Below, one piece after another: positions 24,905 through 33,589 of a stretch of DNA of 64,000 nucleotides; position 1 is the first letter of the stretch; each line of letters begins with the position of its first letter. Position numbers and translations under genes: made by a program. This DNA comes from Bacteroidetes bacterium UKL13-3 (GTDB lineage: Bacteria > Bacteroidota > Bacteroidia > UKL13-3). The notes under the pieces are model-generated. The model ran no database searches. It saw only the letters and a program-made list of their open reading frames with translations, and was not told the DNA's origin. The stretch spans positions 744,001 to 808,000 of the forward strand of contig CP012155.1 of assembly GCA_001602415.1 (NCBI GenBank), read 5' to 3'.

Positions 24905-25336
24905 CACACTACCATTAAAGGAGCACAAGGGAGCATTAACTATTACAATCTTGCGGGTGATAAGGTGCTATCATACAACAAACAATTGCAGTTGCATTAT
25001 GTTACTGTGCCTCTAATGGCTCGTTATTCAATAGGTGAGAAAGGAATACAAGCGTTTGTAAATGCAGGAATGTATTATGGCTATTTAGCGGGTGCTTGGG
25101 TAAACCCGCAAACTAAAGGCATAAGCCATGATGTAACTGCAGATTTTAAACGCAACGATTTTGGTTTGGCAAGTGGCTTAGGAATGTTGTTTCATTTTAA
25201 CAATATGTATAGTATTTCACTAGAATGGCGCAATAATTATGGCTTAACCAATACTGGTGCACAATCAACTAACCAATACAATAGAACCAATCTTTTTCAA
25301 TTGGCTGTTCAGTATCATATACCTGACAATAAATAA
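24905..25336 (+). pseudogene. C-terminal fragment of an outer-membrane beta-barrel protein
   Basis: The frame opens exactly after the IS256 end (TAG at 24902-24904). It reads TIKGAQGSINYYNLAGDK, then LHYVTVPLMARYSIGEK, FVNAGMYYGYLAGAWVNP, FGLASGLGMLFHFN and FQLAVQYHIPDNK. This is the C-terminal two thirds of an OMP_b-brl-type barrel. No start codon or signal peptide is available. It does not continue the fragment on the left of the element, so two different genes were joined by the IS. Confidence 0.7.
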
Positions 25337-25525
25337 GGCTGAAGTTAACTATTTGTAAACTAGCGGAAAACCTTTTACCATGCACCAACGCAGTAATAAC
25401 AAGGTAAGTTGCCTAAATTTTCGTGAACCTTGAGTTTTGACTTTCACAAAATCAAGCGATGAACAATGCAATAATTGCGTTTTAGATTATCAGGATAGTT
25501 TGTTTATCCAACTTATTAAAGTAAA

Positions 25526-26533
25526 CTAAATATTTTTCTTCAATTTCAAAATCGAAAAATCTGTATCTACTTTTTTGATGGTATTGCTCAGATGTCCCAG
25601 TCCGGTGATTTCCATTTCCACCACATCACCATCTTGCAACCATTGAGGTTTGTAGTTTTTGTCGTTTAACAATCCTGTACCGTTTAATTCAAGGAAACAA
25701 CCTGTTCCAACTGTGCCGCTGCCAATTACATCACCCGGTAAAATATCTACACCGTAAGCACAACGTTCTACGATCTCTGCAAAGGTCCAATCCATATCGC
25801 CCACACTTCCTTCGCTCACCAATACACCATTTACCCAGCATTTCATATTAAGGTTGTAACTGTTTCCAACATGACCCGGTTTGGCAGGAACTTTATATTG
25901 CTCCAATTCATCAGGAGTAACAAAATAGGGGCCAATAACGGTTGAGAAGTCTTTTCCTTTAGCCGGCCCCAGGTTGAGCAACATTTCCTCCATTTGTAAA
26001 GTTCGTGCGCTCATATCGTTCATAATCATGTAACCCGCAATGTATTCATCAGCTTCGGCAGCTTTAATGTTGCGGCCTTTTTTTCCGATGACAATGGCTG
26101 CTTCCAATTCGAAATCGAGTTTTTCGAAATGATCGGGCATGCAATCAATTACTCCCGGTCCTTGAATCGCATTGTGATTCGTAAAATAGAAAATAGGGTA
26201 TTGGTCAAATTCTTTAATCATTTCCACACCACGGTTTCTGCGGGCAGCCGCAACATGCTGACGAAATGCATAACCATCGCGACAAGATGTAGGCTGTGGA
26301 ACTGGAGCTTCCAATACCACATCTTTTTCCAAAACAAAAGGTTTGGTAACGTTGCCGGCTTTAATTTGCTCATCCCATTTTTTTGCTTTTTCCATCATGG
26401 CTTCTCCTGCAAATAAAAACTTGCGCATTTTATCCGGGAATGCAGCATCCAGTTCCTTTAACGGCCAGATTTTACCATCATGAATGATTCCCAGTTGGGA
26501 TGATTTGCTGTGTGTGTATGTTACTAGTTTCAT
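25526..26533 (-). CDS. fumarylacetoacetate hydrolase family protein
   Basis: A 335-residue cytosolic enzyme of the FAH fold, which cleaves C-C bonds or hydrates beta-diketo acids with a divalent metal. Seen features are RDGYAFRQHVAAARRNRG, IFYFTNHNAIQGPG, the metal-binding DFELEAAIVIGKKG, MIMNDMSARTLQ, then KGKDFSTVIGPYFVTP and SGTVGTGCFLEL. The length and full N-terminal domain suggest a true fumarylacetoacetase-like hydrolase of tyrosine or related aromatic breakdown rather than the short form. No tyrosine-catabolism partner is adjacent, so the substrate is uncertain. Confidence 0.88.
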   Translation of the reverse strand: MKLVTYTHSKSSQLGIIHDGKIWPLKELDAAFPDKMRKFLFAGEAMMEKAKKWDEQIKAGNVTKPFVLEKDVVLEAPVPQPTSCRDGYAFRQHVAAARRNRGVEMIKEFDQYPIFYFTNHNAIQGPGVIDCMPDHFEKLDFELEAAIVIGKKGRNIKAAEADEYIAGYMIMNDMSARTLQMEEMLLNLGPAKGKDFSTVIGPYFVTPDELEQYKVPAKPGHVGNSYNLNMKCWVNGVLVSEGSVGDMDWTFAEIVERCAYGVDILPGDVIGSGTVGTGCFLELNGTGLLNDKNYKPQWLQDGDVVEMEITGLGHLSNTIKKVDTDFSILKLKKNI

Positions 26534-26547
26534 ATGTTTGTTGATTA

Positions 26548-26579
26548 ATGGTTCATAGTTGATAGTTCATGGTTCATGG
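26548..26579 (+). repeat. left inverted repeat of four-helix-bundle cassette
   Basis: A 32-base arm built from ATGGTTCATAG / ATAGTTCATGG units. The reverse complement of 26972-27003 matches it at 25 of 32 positions. The two arms bracket one small gene. Confidence 0.7.
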
Positions 26580-26582
26580 AAG

Positions 26583-26936
26583 TTATTCCAATGATTTTCG
26601 CAAACCTTGAATCATTTTTGTTAGCTCTTCCTCTTTATCATAAATAAGGTTAAAATCTTCTTCTGAAATAATATTGCGTGTTTTTGCAATAAAAATACAA
26701 CTTACAACTTCAATTCCTGAACGCATAGCAATACCTAAAAATCGCCTAAATTCAGCTTTCGATTGTCCTTGTGATCTTTCTGCAATATTCAAAACAGTTG
26801 AATCGGCAGCTCGTTTAATTTGGGAGGTGAGTATGAATAGCTCCTCTTTAGGAAATTTTTGAGAAATAGTATTAACAATTTCACTGAGTTCTAAAGCCTT
26901 TTGCCAAACATGTAAGTTCTCAAACTGAAATGCCAT
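26583..26936 (-). CDS. four-helix-bundle protein (S23 / 23S rRNA intervening-sequence family)
   Basis: A 117-residue, mostly helical protein. FENLHVWQKALELSEIVN at the N-terminus, LFILTSQIKRAADSTVLNIAER in the middle and FRRFLGIAMRSGIEVVSCIF after it are the hallmarks of the family first met in 23S rRNA intervening sequences and related to the Avd accessory protein of diversity-generating retroelements. It is predicted to form a four-helix bundle that multimerises. The exact role of stand-alone members is not known. Here it sits alone between imperfect inverted repeats, as a small mobile-looking cassette inserted between the FAA hydrolase and SPOR genes. Confidence 0.9.
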   Translation of the reverse strand: MAFQFENLHVWQKALELSEIVNTISQKFPKEELFILTSQIKRAADSTVLNIAERSQGQSKAEFRRFLGIAMRSGIEVVSCIFIAKTRNIISEEDFNLIYDKEEELTKMIQGLRKSLE

Positions 26937-26971
26937 TATCCTAATATATTAACCGTTGGTAATTTTCCTTT

Positions 26972-27003
26972 CTATGAACCATTTACTATGATCTGTGAAC
27001 TAT
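26972..27003 (-). repeat. right inverted repeat of four-helix-bundle cassette
   Basis: CTATGAACC...GTGAACTAT-type arm, the partner of 26548-26579. It ends 3 bases before the stop of the SPOR gene. Confidence 0.7.
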
Positions 27004-27005
27004 TT

Positions 27006-27413
27006 TCAAAGTTTAGGTAAATTTATCTTATCGGGTACAATAAACAATTTATCAAATTCATGCAACAGCTTACGATACACAGCTTCTGCTTCCATCTTGG
27101 TGCGGTAGTCGCCTACGCGTACTTTAAAATAGGGTTGTTGGTATATCAGGTAAACCTCTTCATCGGGCATTAACTGCAATAATTTTGTTTTAGCATCCTG
27201 CGCTTGTTTGCGTTCCGATCCGAAAAAAATTTGCACACGGTAACCTTGAATGCCATTGGCCGACTTATTGGTTTCAATGTTTTTCTCAACCAATGAATCC
27301 AGTCTACTATCGGTTTGTACGCGTACGAATGTGTTTTGCGCATATACATTGGTGAGCATCCAGCACAATAGAGCTAAAAGCAACGATATGGATTTACTGT
27401 TGTTCAACACCAA
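27006..27413 (-). CDS. exported SPOR-domain protein
   Basis: A 135-residue protein with a signal peptide (SISLLLALLCWMLTNVYA, cleaved before QNTF). It carries one SPOR domain at about residues 55-130 (GYRVQIFFGSERKQAQDAKTK, then YFKVRVGDYRTKMEAEAVYR). SPOR domains bind denuded glycan strands of peptidoglycan, usually at division sites. The protein is probably periplasmic. Its start overlaps the end of deoC by 20 bases, so translation is probably coupled. Confidence 0.88.
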   Translation of the reverse strand: MVLNNSKSISLLLALLCWMLTNVYAQNTFVRVQTDSRLDSLVEKNIETNKSANGIQGYRVQIFFGSERKQAQDAKTKLLQLMPDEEVYLIYQQPYFKVRVGDYRTKMEAEAVYRKLLHEFDKLFIVPDKINLPKL

Positions 27414-28086
27414 TAATGTTTAAACTGCTTGATGTGCCAATTTTAGTTGCTCCCGCTTTCATGAGTTCCACTGCAAAATCATGGGTTTTAATGCCCCCCG
27501 AAGCTTTTATTTTAATTTTAGCCGGAAGAATAGAACGCAATAATTTTACTGCTTCTACAGTAGCTCCTTGTGGCGCGTAACCAGTTGATGTTTTAACATA
27601 ATCCACTTCACAATCGATACAAATACGACAAGCTTTGTCAATTTCTTCGGGAGTTAAATAGGCGGTTTCAATAATTACTTTCACTTGTTTGTTTTGCAAA
27701 TGACATACAGTAGTAACTGCTTGAATATCGTTTTGAACCGTAGCGTAATCGCCCGATTTAAAAGCGTTTATGTTTAAAACCATATCCACTTCATCAGCAC
27801 CTGAAATAATAGCTTTTTTAGCTTCTTCTACCTTTGCCGCAACAGTTGAATAGCCTAACGGAAACCCTACTACACTAACAATCTTAATCGCAGTTCCAGT
27901 AAGTTCTTTTTTAGCTAATTGCACAAAATAAGGTGACACACATATACCATAAAAATGATAACCTTTAGCCTCATCGCATAGTTTAATAATATCTTCTTTG
28001 GTGGCATTTGGTTGTAAATTGGTATGCTCTATGGAAGCCGCCAATTCAATCATTTCTTCTACATTCATCTCCATTTCGTTAGTCAT
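27394..28086 (-). CDS. deoC: deoxyribose-phosphate aldolase
   Basis: A 230-residue class I aldolase that splits 2-deoxyribose-5-phosphate into acetaldehyde and glyceraldehyde-3-phosphate in deoxynucleoside salvage. Motifs are the N-terminal IEHTNLQPNATKEDI, ICVSPYFVQLAK, VVGFPLG, EVDMVLNINAFKSGD, the Schiff-base lysine in DYVKTSTGYAPQGAT, and IKIKASGGIKTHD. Length is normal. It lies 11 bases after the secA stop and overlaps the SPOR gene, so secA-deoC-SPOR may be one transcript. Confidence 0.95.
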   Translation of the reverse strand: MTNEMEMNVEEMIELAASIEHTNLQPNATKEDIIKLCDEAKGYHFYGICVSPYFVQLAKKELTGTAIKIVSVVGFPLGYSTVAAKVEEAKKAIISGADEVDMVLNINAFKSGDYATVQNDIQAVTTVCHLQNKQVKVIIETAYLTPEEIDKACRICIDCEVDYVKTSTGYAPQGATVEAVKLLRSILPAKIKIKASGGIKTHDFAVELMKAGATKIGTSSSLNIIGVEQQ

Positions 28087-28097
28087 TTAAATACATA

Positions 28098-31000
28098 TTA
28101 GTTCAACTCTTCTTTTCCGTGGCACGATTTATACTTCTTACCACTTCCACAAGGGCATGGGTCGTTTCTTCCTATTTTATTGGTGTTCACAATTTGTTCT
28201 TGCTTGCGCTCTCCTTGTCCGGCAGCTGCAGTTGCTAATGCCATGGCCTTTTGCACATGCTCTATATCTTCGGCTCTGCTGGTTTGCAATTTAGGTTGAG
28301 GTTTAGGCTGTGGCTTAGCTTCTTGAACAGGATTTGCTGTTTGTTGCGGAATAAATCCTTTAAACAACATCGGTAGCACTTCACGGTTTATGCGACTAAC
28401 CATATCTTTAAACAAGTTGAACGATTCTAACTTGTAAATTAATAGTGGATCTTTTTGTTCGAACACCGCATTTTGAGATGATTGTTTTAACTCATCCATT
28501 TCGCGCAAGTGTTCTTTCCACTCATCATCAATAATCCAAAGTGTTGCCATTTTTTCAAATGTTTTGGCTACTTCCAATCCTTGGTTTTCGTATGCTTTTT
28601 TGAGTGGAACAGGAATTTGCATTCCTCGTATGCCATCGCTAAATGGTACACCTACAAATTCTATTTGCGATCCACGGGTTTCGTATAAATCTTTAATTAC
28701 TGGGAATGCTTCCTGCGCCAAATGCGCACATTTTGTATGGTAATGGTTTAGTAGTTCAGAAAATAATTGGTCAGCAATTTTTTCCACTCTACCATTTAAG
28801 AAAGTTGATTCATCAAGCGTTGTTTCGAATGAGAACAAGCGAATCAATTCCAGTTTAAATTCACCGAAATTCTTTTGATCTTGGTACATCTCCACCAACT
28901 CGTGACTCAAATCGGCAAGCATGTTGGTAATATCCAATTCGAGTTTATCTCCGTATAATGCGTTTCTACGTTTACTATAAATAACCTCACGTTGCGAGTT
29001 CATCACATCATCATATTCTAGCAAACGTTTACGGGTACCAAAATTGTTCTGTTCTACTTTGCGCTGGGCACGTTCAATGTTTTTGGTAATCATGGAGTGT
29101 TCAATGTTTTCTCCTTCTTTCATTCCCAAACGATCCATGATAGAAGCAATACGTTCACTGCCGAATAAACGCATCAAGTCATCTTCGAGCGATACATAAA
29201 AACGAGAAGACCCGGGATCACCCTGACGACCGGCACGACCACGTAACTGTCTGTCAACACGCCTCGATTCGTGACGCTCGGTACCAATAATAGCTAATCC
29301 TCCGGCTTCTTTCACTCCTTCACCTAGTTTAATATCCGTACCGCGACCAGCCATGTTGGTTGCAATGGTTACGGTTCCTGCTTGTCCAGCTTCGGCAACA
29401 ATATCCGCTTCACGTTGATGTTGTTTAGCGTTTAATACATTGTGTTTGATTTTGCGCAATTGCAACATCTTACTCAACAACTCCGAAACTTCAACAGAGG
29501 TAGTTCCTACCAATACCGGTCTACCTGCTTCTGTTAACTTTACAACATCATCAATAACGGCATTGTATTTTTCACGTTTTGTTTTGTAGATTATATCATT
29601 TTCATCTTTACGCGAAATATTGCGGTTGGTAGGAATTACCACCACATCCAATTTGTAAATTTCCCAAAACCTCACCTGCTTCTGTTTCGGCAGTTCCCGT
29701 CATACCGCATAATTTGTGATACATGCGAAAAAAATTTTGTAGAGTTACCGTTGCGTAAGTTTGGGTAGCGGCCTCAACTTTTACATTTTCTTTAGCTTCA
29801 ATAGCTTGGTGTAAGCCATCGCTGTATCTACGTCCATCCATACACGACCGGTTTGTTCATCAACAATTTTCACTTTGTCTTCTTGAATGATGTATTCCAC
29901 ATCGCGCTCAAACATACAGTATGCTTTTAACAACTGATTAATGGTGTGAATGCGTTCCGACTTTATCGAAACTCCAACATCAATTGTTCTTTGTTTTGAG
30001 CTTTTCCTCGTCACTTATAGTTGATTTTTCGATTTCGGCAATCTCGCTTCCAACATCAGGAATAACGAAGAAATGAGGATCCTCACCTGATGCTGTAATC
30101 AACTCAACACTTTTTCGGAAAGATCAACAGAGTTTATTTTTTCATCAATAATAAAAAACAAATCAGCATCTACTTATGCATTTCCTTTTGCTGGTCTTGC
30201 ATGTAATAGTTTTCTGTTTTGTTCAATAATTGGCGCATGCCTTGCTCTCCCAAAAACTTGATGAGTGCTTTGTTTTTGGAAGACCTCTGTATGCTTGTAG
30301 AAGTTTAAATCCACCGTCTTTTTCATTGCCTGCCTCAATCAATTTTTTAGCTTCGGCAAGGCAGTATTTACAAACGCTTTTTGTGCGTTTACTACGCGCT
30401 CGATGCGGGGTTTTAAGATATGGAATTGCTGGTCATCTCCTTTGGGAATAGGACCGGAGATAATCAAAGGTGTACGGGCATCATCAATCAACACCGAATC
30501 CACCTCATCGACCATTGCAAAGTGGTGTTTACGTTGCACCAATTCACTTACATCCCTGCTCATATTATCGCGCAAGTAATCGAAACCAAACTCGTTGTTG
30601 GTTCCGTAGGTAATATCAGCTAAATAGGCTCTTCGTCTATCGGGTGAATTGGGTTGGTGGTAATCAATACAATCTACACGCAATCCGTGGAATTCGAATA
30701 GCGGAGCATTCCATTCGCAGTCACGTCTTGCTAAATAATCATTTACGGTTACAATATGAACTCCCTGTCCGGCAAGTGCATTTAAGTAGGCAGGCAAAGT
30801 AGATACGAGGGTTTTTCCTTCACCCGTGGCCATCTCCGAAATTTTCCCTTGGTGCAACACCACGCCACCAATTAACTGCACATCATAATGTACCATGTTC
30901 CACACCACCGTATTCCCGGCTGCTTCCCAACTGTTGCTCCAAATGGCTTTTTCGCCTTCAATGCGTACTGGCTTTTTTAAACGGGTATATGCCGTAAGTT

Positions 31001-31421
31001 CTTTATCGAAAGTACTTGCTTGAACAACCAATTGTTTGTTCTCGGTTAGTCTCCTGGCAGTTTCTTTAACCACAGCAAAAGCTTCGGGTAAAATTTCCAT
31101 TAGCACTTTTTCCAACTCCTCATCGCGTTGTTTTTTCAACTTATCCATTTGTTTGAAAAACGTATCTTTTTCATGGATATCTAGATCAACAACTTCGGTT
31201 TGTGCTTTTAATGAATCCAATTCAGTATCAATATCTGAAAGATATTCAGCAATGCGTTGTTTGAATTGAGCAGTTTTGTTTCTGAGTTCATCATCTGAAA
31301 GTGATTGCAATTTTGCAAACTCTTGGTTGATGAGGCCAACATATGGCGTGATGGTTTTAAGGTCGCGTTCCGATTTGCTTCCAAATATTTTGGTAACTGC
31401 GCTGAGTATCGAATTGATCAT
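28098..31421 (-). pseudogene. secA: SecA preprotein translocase ATPase, broken by about eight clustered frameshifts
   Basis: SecA drives protein export through SecYEG. The N-terminal 355 residues are intact from ATG 31421 ([20 protein letters not shown]; Walker A region [44 protein letters not shown]). The C-terminal 520 residues are also intact, ending in the zinc-binding tail [18 protein letters not shown]. Between about 30360 and 29670 the reading phase jumps eight times: single-base losses near 30357, 30275, 30174, 30111, 30003, 29970 and 29843, and one gain near 29672. The residues between jumps remain excellent SecA. The net change is a multiple of three. Such clustering, mostly in short homopolymers, in an essential gene suggests sequence errors more than true decay, but as written no full-length protein is made. 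Confidence 0.85.
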
Positions 31422-31545
31422 TGAACTGTTATAAATGCTTTTTAAGGGCGGTAAAAATAATACAATTAACCGTTTTACCCTAAGCATAAATGCAGCCAAT
31501 TGATTTTTATCCGACTTTTTGGCATGGTTTTTACATAAAGGTTTT

Positions 31546-31553
31546 TACCTTTG
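31546..31553 (+). promoter_or_regulatory. -7 element upstream of outer-membrane protein gene
   Basis: TACCTTTG is an exact TAnnTTTG core, 11 bases before the ATG at 31565. A TTG at 31519-31521 lies 24 bases upstream, slightly far for the -33 element. The leader would be very short. Confidence 0.45.
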
Positions 31554-31564
31554 AATACAAGTTT

Positions 31565-32524
31565 ATGAAAACAATATCTTACCTGCTGTTAATCAACGTT
31601 ATTTGCGGATTTGAAACTGCTTCAATGGCACAAAATAAACTGGAATCTACTCCTAAAGTGTATAAAAGCACTCCCGTACAAACGAGTAATCCACGAATAA
31701 AATCTCAACAAGGAGCTCCCGTAGCAACTCCTAATCAACCGAGTAACAATTTACTGAGAAATAATAATTCTCGTACGACCACATCTCCCGTTAAAGATTC
31801 GGTGACTCAACCCGCATTAGTTAATCATTCCAACGAGCTTATTCATGGCGGTTTAGTAAACTTTGGTTTTGCGATTGGTATTCCTCGTGGCGAGTTTAAA
31901 GATGCATCAGGTGGCGATTTAGGTTTTGGGTTTGATCTTACCATTTTGGCAAACTTGAGTGGAGGGAAACGTTCGGCAGCAGACTGGGGGGATCGGTTTG
32001 TAAATGTTTATGCTGGCGGTAATTTTCAATACCTACGGCAAAATGGTGTTACCGATAACCATACCGAGGAAAATTCATTTTCAAGAACAGCTATTGAATC
32101 AAAGGTGGTAAATAATATGTATGCGTTAAATTTAGTTTCACGAATAGAATTTTTTCCAGGACTTGTGAAGTTGTTTGCCGAAGCCAGTGCTGGAGGTCGT
32201 TTGTTTAATGGCGTTCATAAATTAAATGTGGAGGATGTTCCTACGGGACCGTTCACCAATCCGAACGACACTCGTATAACCGATTACAGAAATGGATTAA
32301 GCTCATCTGTTGTTGGAAATATAGCAGGTGGTGTCGGTATCAGAGCTGGTTCAGATCAATTTAAAGTTGAGTTAAAGGTAATGTATGTAAAAGGTACAAC
32401 CGCCAATTATGTTGACATCGAAAGCGTTAAGTTTGATCGCAATACCAATAGTGCAACATACACAACCAAAAGCTCCACAACCGATATGATTATTCCACAA
32501 TTGAGTGTATCGGTTGGGTTTTAA
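31565..32524 (+). CDS. outer-membrane beta-barrel protein with disordered N-terminal region
   Basis: A 319-residue protein. The ATG at 31565 gives a signal peptide (MKTISYLLLINVICGFETAS, cleaved before QNKLE); an in-frame ATG at 31490 would bury it. Residues about 25-95 are rich in Pro, Ser, Thr and Asn. A barrel follows, with VNFGFAIGIPRGEFKDASGG, NVYAGGNFQYLRQNG, LVSRIEFFPGLVKLFAEASAGGR and IIPQLSVSVGF as the final strand. It is divergent from secA. Function is unknown. Confidence 0.75.
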   Translation: MKTISYLLLINVICGFETASMAQNKLESTPKVYKSTPVQTSNPRIKSQQGAPVATPNQPSNNLLRNNNSRTTTSPVKDSVTQPALVNHSNELIHGGLVNFGFAIGIPRGEFKDASGGDLGFGFDLTILANLSGGKRSAADWGDRFVNVYAGGNFQYLRQNGVTDNHTEENSFSRTAIESKVVNNMYALNLVSRIEFFPGLVKLFAEASAGGRLFNGVHKLNVEDVPTGPFTNPNDTRITDYRNGLSSSVVGNIAGGVGIRAGSDQFKVELKVMYVKGTTANYVDIESVKFDRNTNSATYTTKSSTTDMIIPQLSVSVGF

Positions 32525-32552
32525 GAGATGTTTTTTATTTCCCTGAAAATTT

Positions 32553-32560
32553 TAGCTTTG
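32553..32560 (+). promoter_or_regulatory. -7 element upstream of metF
   Basis: TAGCTTTG is an exact TAnnTTTG core, 37 bases before the metF ATG. No good TTG is seen at the -33 distance, so it is a weak call. Confidence 0.35.
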
Positions 32561-32597
32561 TCTGCTGTATACATCATTAAATAGATTTCTTGCACAC

Positions 32598-33551
32598 ATG
32601 AAAGTTACCGAACACATAAAAAACGCCAAGTCAACACTTTTTTCTATTGAAATTTTACCTCCGTTAAAGGGCAAAGATATTCAATCCATTTTTGATGGTA
32701 TTGATCCTTTGATGGAATACAAACCTGCTTTTGTTGATGTTACTTATCACCGCGAAGAGTTTGTGTTGCGCAAACGCAAGGATGGAGGATTTGATAAAGT
32801 GTTTACCCGAAAGCGCCCAGGAACAGTTGCCATTTGTGCAGCCTTGATGAACCGATATAAAATTGACACCGTACCACACTTGATTTGTGGCGGATTTAGC
32901 AAAGAAGAAACCGAAAATGCCCTTATCGATTTAAACTTTTTAGGGATTGATAATGTGCTGGTATTACGTGGAGATAGTATTAAAAACGAACCCAATTTTA
33001 TTCCTGAGCCTGATGGTAACAAAACATCACTGGAGTTATTGCACCAGGTAAAAAACATGAATAATGGGATTTATTTGGATGAAGAAATTTCAAACGCAAC
33101 ACCATCTAACTTTTGTATTGGTGTAAGCGGATATCCCGAAAAACATTTTGAGTCGCCAAACATGAACAGTGATTTGCGTTGGCTAAAACAAAAGATTGAT
33201 AACGGTGCTGATTATATTGTTACCCAAATGTTTTTCGATAATAAACGTTTCTTCGAATTTTTAGATCAATGCAAGAAAATGGGTATTGATAAACCTATTA
33301 TTCCCGGTTTAAAACCACTTACCACCAAAAAACAACTAACAGTATTGTCTAAGTTGTTCCATATCGATTTCCCCGAAGAACTTGTATTGGAGGTAGAGAA
33401 ATGTAAAGACGATAAAGCTGTAAAACAAATTGGTATTGAGTGGGCAATTCAACAATCGCTTGAGTTAAAAAATGCTAGTATTCCTGTTTTACATTATTAC
33501 ACCATGGGATTGAGTGAGGCTACTAAAGCCATTGCAAGTAAGGTTTTTTAG
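32598..33551 (+). CDS. metF: 5,10-methylenetetrahydrofolate reductase
   Basis: A 317-residue FAD enzyme that reduces methylene-THF to methyl-THF for methionine synthesis. Signatures are LFSIEILPPLKGKDI, FVDVTYHREEF, VPHLICGGFSKEETENAL, NVLVLRGDSIKNEP, FCIGVSGYPEKHFESPN, ADYIVTQMFFDNKRFFEF and KPIIPGLKPLTTKKQL. Length matches the family. It converges with the radical SAM gene, with 38 bases between the stops and only a weak hairpin there. Confidence 0.95.
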   Translation: MKVTEHIKNAKSTLFSIEILPPLKGKDIQSIFDGIDPLMEYKPAFVDVTYHREEFVLRKRKDGGFDKVFTRKRPGTVAICAALMNRYKIDTVPHLICGGFSKEETENALIDLNFLGIDNVLVLRGDSIKNEPNFIPEPDGNKTSLELLHQVKNMNNGIYLDEEISNATPSNFCIGVSGYPEKHFESPNMNSDLRWLKQKIDNGADYIVTQMFFDNKRFFEFLDQCKKMGIDKPIIPGLKPLTTKKQLTVLSKLFHIDFPEELVLEVEKCKDDKAVKQIGIEWAIQQSLELKNASIPVLHYYTMGLSEATKAIASKVF

Positions 33552-33589
33552 TTTGTTGCAAACAAGGCTGAGTTTACTCATTTAGTTTG

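Noticed and set aside
28098-31421. Programmed frameshifting in secA
   Set aside because: Eight separate shifts at ordinary homopolymers, with no slippery-site and pseudoknot pattern, do not fit recoding.
31490-31565. Upstream ATG giving 25 extra residues on the outer-membrane protein
   Set aside because: It would bury a clear signal peptide and overlap the secA upstream region; the -7 element also lies between the two starts.
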